DNA from: Aaosphaeria pasadenensis | Lineage: Eukaryota; Ascomycota; Dothideomycetes; Pleosporales | Reading direction: 5' to 3' | DNA length: 64,000 nt | Assembly (NCBI GenBank): GCA_022813625.1 | Contig: JAKLMB010000034.1 | Coordinates: forward strand, 248,001-312,000 | Part shown: piece after piece, positions 19,502 to 31,766 of the stretch | How positions within the stretch are numbered: the stretch's first letter is position 1 | Layout of the letters: each line of letters begins with the position of its first letter | Program-made: the position numbers and the translations under genes | The notes under the pieces: generated by a model | Told to the model about the DNA's origin: nothing | Database searches by the model: none | Seen by the model: only the letters and a program-made list of their open reading frames with translations

Positions 19502-22500
19502 TTATGAAATGATCGCAACATCGTCATTCGGACCCAGGACATCGCCCTCTCCAACCAGTAGCCTCATGCATTTCCCGTCTTTTGGTGCGCAAATCTTAAC
19601 CTCCATCTTGTTCGACTCAACCCATATCTATAAGATGTCAGCCTCATGTCACAGAATAGCGACGGTACTGGAATCAACTTACCAAAGGTTGTCCACTCCG
19701 CACTTCATCCCCCTCTTCCACCGCGCAACGGAAACACCTGCCGGGGAGACGCGCCTTGACACGCTCCCCAGGCACAGATTCATCGCTACCAAGTCTCGAA
19801 TTTGCACCATTCACTGTCAGTTCGTACGGCTTCAGCAGATCTTCGTAGAAATCCGCCGCGTGCACCGCATCCATCCGTTGCTCCCTCACGGCAACGATCT
19901 CCACCTCGTTCTCCTTCAACCAACGCTCATACTCCTCAAGATCGAGCGTGGTGTTAGATATCTTGATCAGGTCTACCGCCGTGCCATTGCTCTCCGCCGC
20001 GGAAAGCTCGCTCTCAGCGATGGGATAGAATCGAATTTGGTCTAGGAGCGAGAACATCCACGGGACCTCGCCGTTCAATTCAGACCCGTGGAAGTCCTCC
20101 CAAATAGGCACTGTGCGACCGACGAGTTGGTAGCCGCCCGGCGAGTCGGTGGCGTAGATGCACAGATATTGGCCTGCGATTCCGACAGCACCACGGGGCG
20201 TAAAGGATCGAGAGGGGTTGTATTTCGTTCCGAAGAGGCGATGGCGGGGGTCTAGTGGGATAGCACATGGGGACCCCAGGTACACGTCTCCAAGTCCCAA
20301 TACCAGGAAGGTGCCATCGTAGAGAGTGGTTTCCACCTCGTTGACGCTATTAAGCCCATTCAGCTTCTGCAGAAACTCGATGTTGGATGGAAGATAGGGT
20401 GCGGAAGAGCGGATCGTCGAACCATAACGAGCGATGGCCTTGCGGCTCTTCTCGTCGTCGAAGGCGAGCGGCATCTTCACGATGCGCGAGTTTAGTCGCG
20501 AGGGAATCTCAGTCCCAAGTGAAGTTTCATGCGCAACAAGCGCGTCGAGGACTTGATCTAATGGTATGTTCTCATCCACGCGGACATGGATGCTTCGGAC
20601 TCCTGGTGTGAGCTCCTTGACGCCAGTCATGGGATATTTTCGGTGCTTCTCCATGAAAGTCATGATATGGAATGTTTGCCTCAGTGTAAAGTCATCTTCT
20701 TCGCCGAACTCGAGTAACAGTGCTCGATCGCCTGACTGGCAGCATCGAATGAAACGACCGGCATGGCGGATCTCCTTCACGACCGGATCGATCAAGGTGG
20801 AGACACTTGCTTCCTGATACGCTTGCGCCGCAAGCGGGCTGAGCTCAGCGATGGATTGCTCCACGGCCTTCGATAGCTCCAGTGCATCGTGAAGGGAGAC
20901 AGAACGTAATCGCACGCGATCGCCTGGCAGCATCTGACCAAATTTCCACATTTCAGCGTCAACAACCGTAGCGAACGAGACGAACCCTCCCAGACTCGGG
21001 CCATCAGCCGTTAGGACAACCGCTTCATCGCCCGTGAAGCTGACGTTACCGATAGAATAAGGGCTGTCGTGGATATTCGAAGGATGCAACCCCGCGTCTC
21101 CACCAGTCTTCCGAGTCCATTTGGGACGAGGACCTGTCAGACGAACACCCAATCTATTGCTGTTGTAGTGAACAGTCCAAACGCCATTGAAGAGCTCCAG
21201 AAGCGCGTTTTGTGTGAAATGGATAGGCCCGCCATGCGGCCCTGGCACCGCAGCAACGATCCATTCTCGGTTGTCGGAGGTAGGCAGGGGAAGGGCTGGC
21301 GCCTTCAAAGCTACTGAAAGCTCTTCTTGTTCGCTAGATTCTATAGGGAGGAGATCACCAGTGTGCAGACTGCGTCCGTTGTGTCCGCCGAAATGCCCGA
21401 TTGCGAAAGTCGAGCGGCTGCCGAGGACTTTGGGAACCTGAAGGCCTCCCCGAATGGCTAGATAGACGCGAGATCCGTTGTTCGACGTTCCAATGGTAAG
21501 TTCTTGTTTCGCTTTGATCTTGATGGGTACACCACTGTCTACTTGCTTTCCATCGACATATAAGAGTGCGTCAGAACCAACAACGGCTATGACAGTAGGG
21601 CAGTGACAAAGAAGTTTTAGTCCTTGAATTGAGCACTCGAGACCCGCAGCATCGTCTCCATTACCGAGAATCCTGTTGGCTAAACGGAAGGAGTAGGAAT
21701 CCATAGGGCCAGACGGCGGTATGCCGATATGCCAGAGGCCTTGACGGCCTGGGAAATCTTGAACAGACGTTCCGGAACTAACATCAATGACTTCTAACAC
21801 TTGAGCATTGAAAGGGAATTCATTCAACGAGGTTGTCGTGAACTCTCCGGAATGGAACAAATCCCAATCAACGACCTGACGGAGATACTCCAGGTTCGTT
21901 TCGATGCCCATTATCGTCGTTTTCGCCAAAGCCTTCGAGACCTTGTGAAGAGCTTCACGGCGGTCTTCTCCGTAGGCGATGATCTTCGCGATCATTGGGT
22001 CAAACGACGATGAGACCTCCTGCCCTGAGCTCACCCAAGTATCAACTCGGACATCGGGTGGGAACTGGACATTCAGCAGTTTTCCCGGGGAAGGCCGAAA
22101 TCCCTGAAGAGGGCTCTCGGCATACACGCGGGCCTCGACGGCGGCACCGCGCGTAGGAGTCTCGTTGACTTGTTTGGGAAAGAGCGCAGCGCAGTCGTTC
22201 ATGGCTATGCGCAGCATGCATTGGACGAGATCCAGACCCGTCACAGCTTCGGTCACGGGATGCTCAACCTGCAGACGAGTGTTCATCTCTAAGAAGTAGA
22301 ATTTGTTGGCATCGATGTCAAAGATGAACTCTACAGTACCAACATTGCGATACTTCAACGAGGCGACGAGAGCAGCAGCAGCGCGCCGCATGTCGGCCTG
22401 TATCTCGATGGGAACGAAAGAGGCTGGTGCCTCTTCAACAACCTTTTGGTTGCGTCGCTGCAGCGAACAATCGCGATCTCCAGCGCATATGACACGGCCT

Positions 22501-25052
22501 GACCCATCGCCTAGGACCTGAACCTCGACATGTCGTGCGCGGTCGATAAAATGCTCGATGAAAACACCATCGTCACCAAAGTTCGCCCGGCCGAGTCGAC
22601 GTACACCGTCGAATGCCTCGCGCAGTGCATCCGCGTCAGCACATCTTTGAAGGCCGATTCCACCTCCGCCAGCAGTGCTCTTCACCATAATGGGATAGCC
22701 AATCTTCTCTGCGTCAGTTAAGGCGTTGTCGATGCTGGTGACTAGGCCCTGGCTTCCCGGGACGACGGGGATGCCCGCAGCGATGGCAATCTCACGAGCA
22801 CTGTGCTTCAGACCTAGATCACTCATCTGTTTCGGAGTCGGACCTATCCAGATCAGTCCTACAGCCTCGACAGCAGCAGCAAACTCGGAATTCTCCGAGA
22901 GGAAACCATATCCGGGAATAACGGCATCTGCACCTGCTTCCTTGGCTATGTCGAGGATCTGCTTGCCGTTCAGATAGGTGTCGGAAACCGTGTCACCAGT
23001 CAGCGGAAAGGCTGTGTCCGCAGCGGTGACGTGCGGCGCGCGAGCATCTGCAGATGAATAGATGGAAACAGAGGAGATTTTCATGTCGCGTAAGGTCCGA
23101 ATGATACGAAGCGCTATCTCGCCGCGATTGGCAATCAGCACTCTTTTGATGGTCTTGACTCCATCAACTTCAGAAGGTACCGATGGTGTTTTGTGTGAAG
23201 GCGCGGGAGTGGGCGTCTGAAGTGACTTCATGTACGCTCGCCACCCACCGAAATTTGTGATATTCTCCGCATCTTCAAGACCAATAGGCTCGCAGATGAA
23301 CCCTTGGACCCAGCAACCATTCTCCAATTCAATGGATCCGAGACCCAAAGGTGCCACGATCGTGCCGAGAAAGCTACCCATCTGGTCGAGCGGCATACTC
23401 CATACTTCAACTTCTATCGAGTCTCCGCCGTCGACGACCCGTTTCAGACCAGGCTTTCGTACCGGACCTGTCGTGTTGAGGGAGAACAGTTGATATTTCG
23501 GGGCAGTGGCCGTTGATGCGACAAGAGTTGCACCCCGGGAAGTCAGATCCTTGTTCAGCGGGAAGCCGGTAAGATGAGCACCCACCACCGCCACTTGTAT
23601 AGAGCTGATTTCGTCTTGAAGGCTAGGGGCAGACTCTTGATACGTCTTACCCGTAACACCTAAGGTACGCGGGGAATCCGACATCCAGCTCCGAGCAAGC
23701 TGCATCAGTCGTGGTTCCTCCCACGCGCCCCCGATCAACGTGATGCCGAAAGGGAGGCCGTCTTCCCTCCAGCCAGCAGGTATTGCCAAAGCAGACCAGT
23801 CCAGAAAGTTGACGAAGTTTGTGTACGTTCCCAATTGACTGTTCGCGACGACAGGCTCATCCTTGAGGTCTTGCATTGTGGGAAATGTCGGTGCGGTGGG
23901 AACTAGAAAGGCGTCGTACTTGCCAAAGATCTGCTCAATCTCGCGAGCAAGGTCTTGCCGACGGTACTCATTGTCGAAGACGTCTGCGGCAGTGAACTGT
24001 TCGGCTTTCATGACGATGCCACGAACAACGGGATCCATGGCATCGGCCGGTGCCGATTTAATGAAGTTCTGGATCGCAGCATATCGCTCGGCAACCCATG
24101 GTCCTTCGTACAGGAGTTTTGCAAGATCGAAGAGAGGTGCGAATTCAACTTGCTCCAGCTTCCAACCCAACCGTTCGCCTTTAGCCAACGCCGCCTCGTA
24201 CGCGATGGCCTGCTGTGTATGGCCAAACCATTGGGGGTTGGCACAAATAGCCAAGGTTGGCTGCGGAGTCAGAGTTCCCCGTGGAGAGATCTTGGTCGCA
24301 CAACTGCTGCGATCTCTAGAGTACGCATCAAGGACATCATACCCCTCAGCCAGCCGAAGGACCTCCTCAGCATCTTCGAGGGTCAGCGCGAAGATGGAAA
24401 CGCAGTCAAGCGATCGACATGCTGGCACCACGCCGTGCGCACTCAGAGCTCCCCGCGTGGGCTTCAGTCCGACGATGTTATTGAAGCCAGCAGGTATCCG
24501 GCCAGACCCAGCAGTGTCGGTGCCGAGCGAGAAAGGAACCAGTCCCTGAGCGACAACTACACTGCTCCCCGAACTACTCCCGCCACTGACCCGGCTTGGG
24601 TCGAAGGAGTTGGCAACGGCGCCGTATGGTGAGCGAGTGCCGACAAGGCCCGTCGCGAATTGATCGAGGTTGGTCTTTCCGACGAGAATGGCTCCCAGAG
24701 ATTTCGACCTCCGGACTACAGTCGAGTCGGCAGCGACAGGCTTGGTTCCGAATGATGGGCATGCAGCAGTCGTGCAGAATCCGGCTGCGTCGATGTTGTC
24801 TTTAGCAGCAAAGGGCACTCCGAATAGTGGAAGATTGACCCCTTGAGATCGAAGTGCTGTGATCTTCTCCCATTGCTCGATGATCTGCGCCGGTGTTGCC
24901 AGAGAAATCCAGGCATTCGATGTATTTGATTGCGCTTGCTCTTCAATGAGAGTCAGAATGTGTGTCGGCTCTGAAGCAGCGCTTTGTATCTCTCGCCATT
25001 GAGAGATCGTCAGAGGTTTTCCCTCAGATCGTGCAGATGGGTCAACAGCCAT
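19502..25052 (-). CDS. DUR1,2: Urea amidolyase (allophanate hydrolase + urea carboxylase)
   Basis: Two exons, 25052-19683 and 19627-19502 (1831 aa, about the length of yeast Dur1,2). Order from the N-terminus: allophanate hydrolase (residues 1-620) with the amidase triad region, AAKDN (K84), GGSSSGSS (157-164) and DTAGSGRIPA (S183); biotin carboxylase (about 640-1090) starting VLIANRGEIALRI with the ATP loop GGGGIGLQ; carboxyltransferase halves of KipA type (SGTSVQDFPGRQG, GPMDSYSFRLAN) then KipI type (GDRALLLEFGEE); and a C-terminal biotinyl domain. The last 41 residues, including the biotin site, come from the small second exon. The enzyme converts urea with ATP and bicarbonate to allophanate and then to ammonia and CO2 in the cytosol. 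The biotin motif reads ESNKMEV rather than the usual AMKM. GATA-type sites lie upstream. Convergent with the Dal81-like regulator. Confidence 0.96.
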
Positions 25053-26133
25053 TCAGGAGGTTTTGTTTAGTATATTATTGCGCTGATTTTCCCAGCGACC
25101 AATATGGAAATGAATAATATATGTCGTAGTCTCTCGGCGAAGGCCAACAAAAGAGCACAAGAAGAAGGTTCGAAAAATCTCTTGCGAATTTAGGAGATCA
25201 ACGGGAGGCGCATTGGAATTGCTTTTTTCATAGATTCATCAAAACTGAGCTCGACTCCACGGCCCATTACCGATTATTATATACATGGCCGCGAGTTGAA
25301 GCGTGAACAATAACATGCTCATAAAGTCAGTCATTGTATAAAATTGCAGCCCCTCGCCCGCCGTCGCCCGCCGTCGCGCCTCCTAGTTGTCTCGTCCTTT
25401 CGCGCGCCGGCGCCCACGAGTTCGCGCTAGCTGGGTTGAACCAATCAGAGGGTGGCGTTGCACTTCTGTGCCTGTCCGAGATATTACCTACGCCTTAGAA
25501 GACTGTGCGAAAGGGATCGCTGTAAATGCTGGGGATGGCTAATAGAAATATGTCTGAGTTATCTAAAGGATACATCACATCATAGATTAGTACGAAAGTG
25601 AGCTAATTAACAATTGAAATTAGAGGGTTATCTTTCAAGGTTATTCACAGTGGATTACATAAGCGGGTGTCCTCCTTGCTGACTTCCTTCTAATTGGATA
25701 TACACTCCATCTCCGAGGTTTCTCTTGTGGATCAACCTAGTAAAGATATCAGAAATTTCTTCAGTACGATTCTTGTTGTTGGAGGCTGTGTTGCTAGAAG
25801 TGAACAATGGGACTGGGCAATTGGGCGCATGTAACATACAGATAGTCTTGTCTGTTTACCAGACCCTGTACTGTATTATTATACCTTAGTTACTGTTTGG
25901 AGGTTTGGTTTCCCTCTCGTCAGGCCGCTGGCCTTGTGCAACCTGGCCCAGACAGGCAGCAGTCACGTCGTACCATGAAAGTGACGAGGGAATCTTTCGA
26001 GCGATGTTTATGATAGCTTTCACAGCAATTTTGATCTATTTAGCGGGCGAAGATCCATTTAACCCTGAGACCAAGTACCGAAAGGAAAGGCGACGCTTCT
26101 TTTTCTTATCTATGTCGTTCTTAGGCAAGTAAA
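25053..26133. other. Intergenic; urea amidolyase promoter side
   Basis: Contains a CCAAT box at 25099-25103, a GC-rich stretch at about 25350-25440 with a directly repeated GCCCGCCGTC, and several GATA words. No gene; short ORFs here lack motifs. Confidence 0.5.
25480..25632 (-). promoter_or_regulatory. Candidate GATA-factor sites of urea amidolyase
   Basis: TTATC (GATAA on the gene's strand) occurs at 25559-25563 and 25628-25632, with further GATA words near 25480 and 25569, about 430-580 bp upstream of the ATG. AreA/Gln3-type GATA factors drive urea and allantoin genes under nitrogen limitation in fungi. GATA is a frequent word, so only the clustering and the gene's known regulation support this. 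Confidence 0.3.
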
Positions 26134-27247
26134 ATGATCCTAGAAACACTCGACCCGAAGGCTGCACTCCGCCATGAAGAATTCCACGGGTTCCTTTCTC
26201 AGAATGATAGCACTAGGAAGAGGCTCGGCCCTGCTCAAGCTACCGCATTACGCACCATGAAAGTCATTGGAGATGGGGCAGAGGGGCTGATTCTTCTTTG
26301 CAGAGTCCCCCAAAGCAGGCAATCTTTTGCTTTGAAGCTGGTAGGTAGGGAGCGTGTTTCATGAGAAGATTGGCACTGATAACCGGCAGTTCTTCCAGAA
26401 TCAACTACCTCCTCCTACTCATAATAAAATTTGGCCCCTCAAACTCGAAAGCCGATATTATGCTGGGTGCGCATATGCCAGTGCACATTTCTCGAAGCCA
26501 TCAGCTTCCCCACACTCCTTACCGCGGATGCCATTTGAAAAGTGGATTCAACTATTGGAATTTTGCTCATGTGGGCAAGGGATTTGGAAAACAATGGAGG
26601 CTGATTTATCATTTGCTCCACCGGAGATCGTAGAAAAGGAAGAATTGATGAGCCTCTTGGAGCCAATGTGTGCGAAAGGCTGGGTAGCCTTCGATATAAA
26701 TATTCTGAGCAAGTTGTACCAGAACTTACCCAGAAACACCAAGTTTCTGGTGGCGAAATTTACTGGAAAAATAATAGTGGGTATCGTGAAGCCGTTCTTC
26801 GAGAAGGATGCTTCCATTGAGAGTGATCTAGAAAGACAGATTCAGACAATGTTGTTGATGAGATCCCTCAATTGGGGGCTACGCGATGCTCAGCCCCGAA
26901 ATTGGATTAACGGTGTTCTTGTAGATGTTGAAACCCAGCCACGATATCCTCGCCATCTAGAAAGGACCTGGGTGTCGGCGTTCTTCGCGGTTGTGAAGGC
27001 CTACGCGAGTGACAAGAACACAAGAGAGGGGCATTGTATCAAAGAAGTGCAGACACGCGAGGGAAATAACGGTGCCAATCTAGTCGAAGCATCGGACCTT
27101 GAAAAGAGGGAGCTTCGGTTGAGAAGAATTTTACGACTTTCCTGGGTTTCAACTCGTAAGGATAAAGATGAGGTATTGGACGAGATGAATAAAAGACGAT
27201 GGAAAAATTGGCGCATATGTGGATGGATCACTAAAACCATTCGGTAA
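26134..27247 (+). CDS. FTA2-like (kinase-fold) protein
   Basis: Two exons, 26134-26340 and 26390-27247 (354 aa), joined at LKL/FFQ with GTAGGT...CGGCAG. The N-lobe shows a kinase-like loop VIGDGAEGLILL (44-55) and a lysine in FALKL (K68). The C-lobe has RDAQPRNWINGVLVDVE, which aligns with the R-D-x4-N-Y-x2-G-x-LVDFS pattern of the fungal Sim4-complex FTA2 family: a catalytic-loop relic and a degenerate DFG (VDV). Gene families with this signature are greatly expanded in Pezizomycotina, and most members are probably not kinetochore subunits. Lack of a normal HRD and DFG makes kinase activity unlikely. The C-terminal 70 residues are basic and helical. Function unknown. Confidence 0.65.
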
Positions 27248-27518
27248 AGAGGGTTGAATTTCACTATCAACTGAGGTTTGATTGTTGCAAGTTTTACAAT
27301 CAATCGTAGAGAAAGCCGAATTTATTTTGTCTTTCGTTGCATAGCATAATAAGTGACAGGATCCTGAAGCCATCTTGAAAGCCATATCTTAAATGGCGTT
27401 GTGTCTCTTCCTCCTCACTTAAAAACAGTCGCCTCATCATGTGAACTGTATCACTCAGCGCCCCATCTTGAACTCTACGCACTAACTATTCACCAAGTCC
27501 TCATGACCTAAATGCACC

Positions 27519-29157
27519 TCATTCCAAGCTGCTCTTCCCCGCTGCGCGACTCCTTTCTAGTGCACCAGCGAGCCCATACTGAGAAGTCACACCATCGATC
27601 CGAGGTGCACCGTTCAAGTTCTTGACGACCAGAATCTGGAAACAGGCTGCACTACCTTGACGAGATGCTATCGTGGACCAAGCTAGGAACAATTCCCAGA
27701 TCTATACACAAGGAAGATGTTAGTGAATAATTAAAAAGTAGAACGTGATAAGAGGGTGGAAAAAGCTAAAGATTGCTGCACATACGCGGTACCATCGTTC
27801 TCCAAATTTGGCTTCAATCTTTTCGTGATTGCTCAGCCAGTTGCGATACCACCGCCACAGTGTTCCGGAATAGTGGACGCCTATCGTATCAACACTGTTC
27901 ACATTAGCAACTTTCACCCCGAGTGTCACCTTGGTAAAATTTACCTCTTAATCTCAAATCCAGCCATCTCAAGACTCCTCGTATAATTCCAAAGCGGCGT
28001 CGAAGCATCCGCGCCGCGGAAGATATACTTATTCAAAAAGCTCCCCCAGATAAAGTCCTCATACTGCCATGCCTGTCGCAGCCCGGAAAGCTGAACGTAC
28101 ATCGCCCCGTCATCCTCGAGCATATCATAGCACTGGCGGAAGAACGTCGTAAGCCTCCTCACGCCGACGTGCTCGCCCATCTCGAGCTGCGATATCTTAT
28201 CGAATTTCTTGCCACGGGGAATATCGCGGTAATCCATGCAGAGAATCTTACTTTGCGAGTCGGGGATGCCAGATTTCTGGAGTCCTTCGTTGCCCCACGC
28301 AGTCTGGTTGCGTGCCAACGTTACACCAGTGACCTTTGCGCCGTAATTGACGCTCGCGAACTTCGCCAACGTGCCCCAGCCGCAGCCGATGTCGAGCAGC
28401 GTCTCGCCTTCTCGGAGTTCGAGTTTCTCACACACGATGGCCATCTTGTTGTCCTGCATTTCCTCGAGAGTCTCTTCGCGAGATGTGTCGGATATGACAC
28501 CACTAGTGTACACCATGCGTGGGCCGAGGAAATACGAATAATGATCATCGCCTTGGTCGTAATTAGGCCGCACCTGATCCATATCCTGAGCCCGTGTGTG
28601 GAAGAGCGTGTCAATGCCGAAGGTGAAGAGAATGTAGCGGCAGAGAGACCACGTGAAGGAGAAGTTGGACCAGTCGTGGCGGCACTCCATCATCTCGAGA
28701 CAGTCGCCGTTGAACGTTACTTTCCCGTCGATGTACATCTCGCCGAAGGTGTGGATTGGGATGGTGTTGCGTCCGCTCCATTTCGCTTTGTCGGCGTCCG
28801 ATTTGAAGGTTATGTAGTGTTCGACGGGACGATTTGGTAGTTTGACTTTGTTGTTTGGAGGCAGGCTGTATTGGGAGATTATCATCCAGTAAATTGCTAG
28901 AAGAGGTAGCAAAGTTATCAGGATGAGGATCACTGTTAACAACAGCCCACCGCCGAGAAGCAGCGAAAGCACTATGGGAACGCCGAGGAGCACAAGAAGT
29001 AAGAGGGTATTCGAGAAGCTGTCTCTTCCAGGCCCGTCTGCTGCAAGAGGTGCATTATGAATAGCCGGGGACTGGAACATATCTCAGTGAGCTTGAGACA
29101 CGGAATAATATCATGGCAAGGGTCACTTACATCGGTGACGAGTTTACGGTTCTTCAT
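27519..29157 (-). CDS. Sphingolipid C9-methyltransferase
   Basis: Four exons 29157-29131, 29071-27945, 27894-27786, 27701-27519 (481 aa). Exon 1 encodes only nine residues (MKNRKLVTD); the join to SPAIHNAPLAADGPG restores the usual fungal N-terminus. Two membrane segments follow (LLLLVLLGVPIVLSLLLGGG and the next hydrophobic stretch, residues 30-75). The SAM-binding motif is LLDIGCGWGTLAKFA, typical of the cyclopropane-fatty-acid-synthase superfamily; the acidic QLEMGEHVG region and the C-terminal VDTIGVHYSGTLWRWYRNW and SRQGSAACFQI motifs are diagnostic. The enzyme adds the C9 methyl branch to the sphingoid base of glucosylceramides at ER membranes, needed for fungal growth and virulence traits in studied species. 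The introns near the 3' end end in TAG or CAG at phases that restore these motifs. Confidence 0.93.
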
Positions 29158-29491
29158 TGTGGCTTAAATTGTGGGAGGACGAGAACTACAACAAACCAAA
29201 TTTACCCTCTGGAGCGAGGGGAATACTAAATATATAAGCAAATCACACAGGACCTACCGAACCTAGATGCATACAAGTATGATGCCCTAGAACCGTTTCG
29301 TAACACCCACACGAGGTATGCACCGACCCATGCAGATAACCTTGCGCGGGCAGGAACCGGGGCCTACTAGCCAGTGAACATTCATGTTTGCATACGTCTC
29401 GTCGAATTGACTGAGTAATTGCCTTCTCTCTATGGTTTATTCATTTGTAGCACAGAGAACCTTGCCCCGGTACAGGCAGACATAGTAGAAG
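29158..29491. other. Intergenic, nothing recognised
   Basis: About 330 bp between the methyltransferase start and the stop of the Zn2Cys6 gene; holds the methyltransferase promoter and no visible gene. Confidence 0.5.
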
Positions 29492-31036
29492 CTAAAATAT
29501 GCAGAACCCAATTTGATTCTTCTCCATAACAAGCTGCAAGCCATACGGTCCAAACGCCTCAGGATTGTCATCGGCCCACAGCAGCTCTAACGCCCGCCGC
29601 ACAAGCCTAAGATGCCGCATCTGGTAGCGCGAGTTGTTTAGCGAATAGATGATCTCTCGGCGGAGCATTTTATCCCTAGTGCACGTTGCAACGACAATGA
29701 GAGCCCACAAGATGTTAGACGCGAAAGTAGTATCCATGATGACGCGACTTGTTTGTGCGAACGCAAGCACTTCGCTCTGGATGGCCAATTCAACATCATG
29801 CGTTGGCAGCTGGCTACCTAGAAAGGCGATCATCGTGTAGATGCGTAAGGCACTACGAACGCATTCCGCGGCCATACTGCTTTGGGCCCACGCGGAGAGA
29901 TAGGCCTGTCCATTGACTGGTGTATGGCTACTATTGCAATCATCTAGAGGAAAAGACATCTTCCAGCGTTCAATGGCGCTGCTCAATTCTGCGTGCTTGT
30001 GCATGAAAGATGATGTGGGCTCCACATGACCTGCCGCTTGTTCGGTGAGACGAAGAGAGAGTAACGCATTAGCTTGCGGTATCAGCTCAAATAGTAGTCT
30101 ACTACCGCCGAACACCGGGCTGAGAGGCTGGGATATTGTTTGGCCTAATAAAGATGAAAAAATTGGTAATAAATCGGAAGGCATCGACAATTCAACAGTC
30201 GGTGTGATGAGGTTACAAAACTCCATGTAAGAGTAACCTTCGCAGATGAAACGCAGAATCTTCTGGGTCTCATTGGCTCGAGCAGGAATAGTGTGTCCTT
30301 CGTTACGTAGGTGCTGAAGTCCTTGCCTGATTGCGCGGAGATGGAAGGATAATACTTTGTAAGTGGATCCAGCGAGCACCTAGGGTTTGTTGTTAGAATT
30401 TGGCGGTATCTGTATTCTGGACAATCTTACTTCGTAAACACAGAGCAATGCCGGAACCAATAGAAGACGGATGACGCGGTTAGTGTCTCGAGAGAAGCAG
30501 TGCAGGATCTCACTTTGCAGGCTCCGTAAGACATGCGAGTAATGTTGTTGGGTAGCACGACCAAGTGATGGTACGTTTGGAAGTTTATGCGAAAGGTGGG
30601 CACCACTAACAGCCAATACGACATGCATCAGCAATTCGTCTTCATACGCCACCGGAAGAATATGGCTGATGAAAGGATTCTGCGATTCATCCTGAACGTA
30701 TGCTGGAAGTTCTGGTGCAGTGATACTAGTATAGTGCTCCAGTAATCGAAACGACTCAGGGGTCAAGTCGAAAGCCTGACTAGATTGTATTGATGGGGAA
30801 AGGTCAACAACAGAACGACTTGACCGTGAAGGCAGGGTGTGACTAGCAACAGCTACTGTGGTACTTCCCGGCCATTCACAGTCGAGGTTGTTTCGCTTGC
30901 ATGCAGTGCAGTTGGGCCGGGTCTCGTCACACTTCTTCTTCCTTCGCCGGCATGTGAGGCAGCCTGTCTTGCCGCGTGTATGGCTGAGGCGAAAACTTTT
31001 AGGGTATGGGGCTCCTGGTCGCCCGGAAGTGGCCAT
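29492..31036 (-). CDS. Zn2Cys6 transcription factor with Fungal_trans_2-type domain
   Basis: Two exons, 31036-30431 and 30379-29492 (497 aa), joined at LLCVYE/VLAGSTYK. The cluster is GCLTCRRRKKKCDETRPNCTACKRNNLDC (from about residue 25; cysteines CX2CX6CX6CX2CX6C), followed by W-P. The rest has no heptad dimerisation stretch near the cluster but shows the loosely conserved helical pattern of the Fungal_trans_2 superfamily (SLGRATQQHYSHVLRSLQSE; LLVPALLCVYE; MAAECVRSALRIYTMIAFLG). Target genes unknown. Its downstream and upstream neighbours are the sphingolipid methyltransferase and a tartrate-dehydrogenase-like/semialdehyde-dehydrogenase pair; the latter could be targets, which is speculation. 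Confidence 0.9.
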
Positions 31037-31766
31037 TGGTTTGATTCATCAGAAGATCTTGAGTTTCTGCCATTCTTCCCTTGTGGTGGTGTGTTCAGAA
31101 TGCATAGATGTCTTGGAGAATCGTTCGCCAAGGAATGTTCTTATCGAAGCGCGTTATCTAACCGCGATTAAGCCTAATAGGGACTGGACCAGATCGATGT
31201 AGTGAAATGCCTAACCCAATGTAGTAATACCACCTATTCACCATCCAGAGTCGAATATGCAGGAAAGAAAGTAAAAAGTACGCGTACATGAATACTTCAC
31301 ACTATGATATCATTGAATTTCTGAAACGGAGGGGCCAATAGTATAGCGACATCGGCTCGACGTCCCGTCCTGCTCAATTTTCCCCCCTGGAGCAAAGTAC
31401 AATCACCCAGTGTTGGTAGGACTACACTACGGTGATTCGGGCTTTCGAGCACTCCGTAACCCCGTAACCCCGTACCATGGTTGCAAAGGTTGATGGGGTC
31501 ATTTCCATGAAACCTCATTCTTTTTGGAGATTTTATAGAGCAAATTCGACTCTAGTACAACGATATCACGCTAGTTTGAAGACATCGGGATGTGGATTCC
31601 GACGCCACAGGAGAACGTTACGACGTTCAGCCACCAACACTAGAGTCTATGGGCGCCAGCTACACCTGTAGGAAATTTCATGTATGGTTCGCATTATGGC
31701 ATTCCTCGAGTGATATTTGGAGTAGATCCAAGGGTAACTAAGTCCAAAAGAAACATGTCGTACTCG
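31037..31766. other. Intergenic, nothing recognised
   Basis: About 730 bp with the promoter of the Zn2Cys6 gene. It includes a small direct repeat CCGTAACCC at about 31454-31470 and no supported ORF. Confidence 0.5.

Noticed and set aside
25350..25440. GC-rich block as possible CpG-like origin or horizontally acquired segment
   Set aside because: Short, with a simple 10-bp direct repeat, and located in a normal promoter interval.
28169..28840. 223-codon ORF opposite the C9-methyltransferase
   Set aside because: Shadow of a strongly biased coding exon; no recognisable motif.
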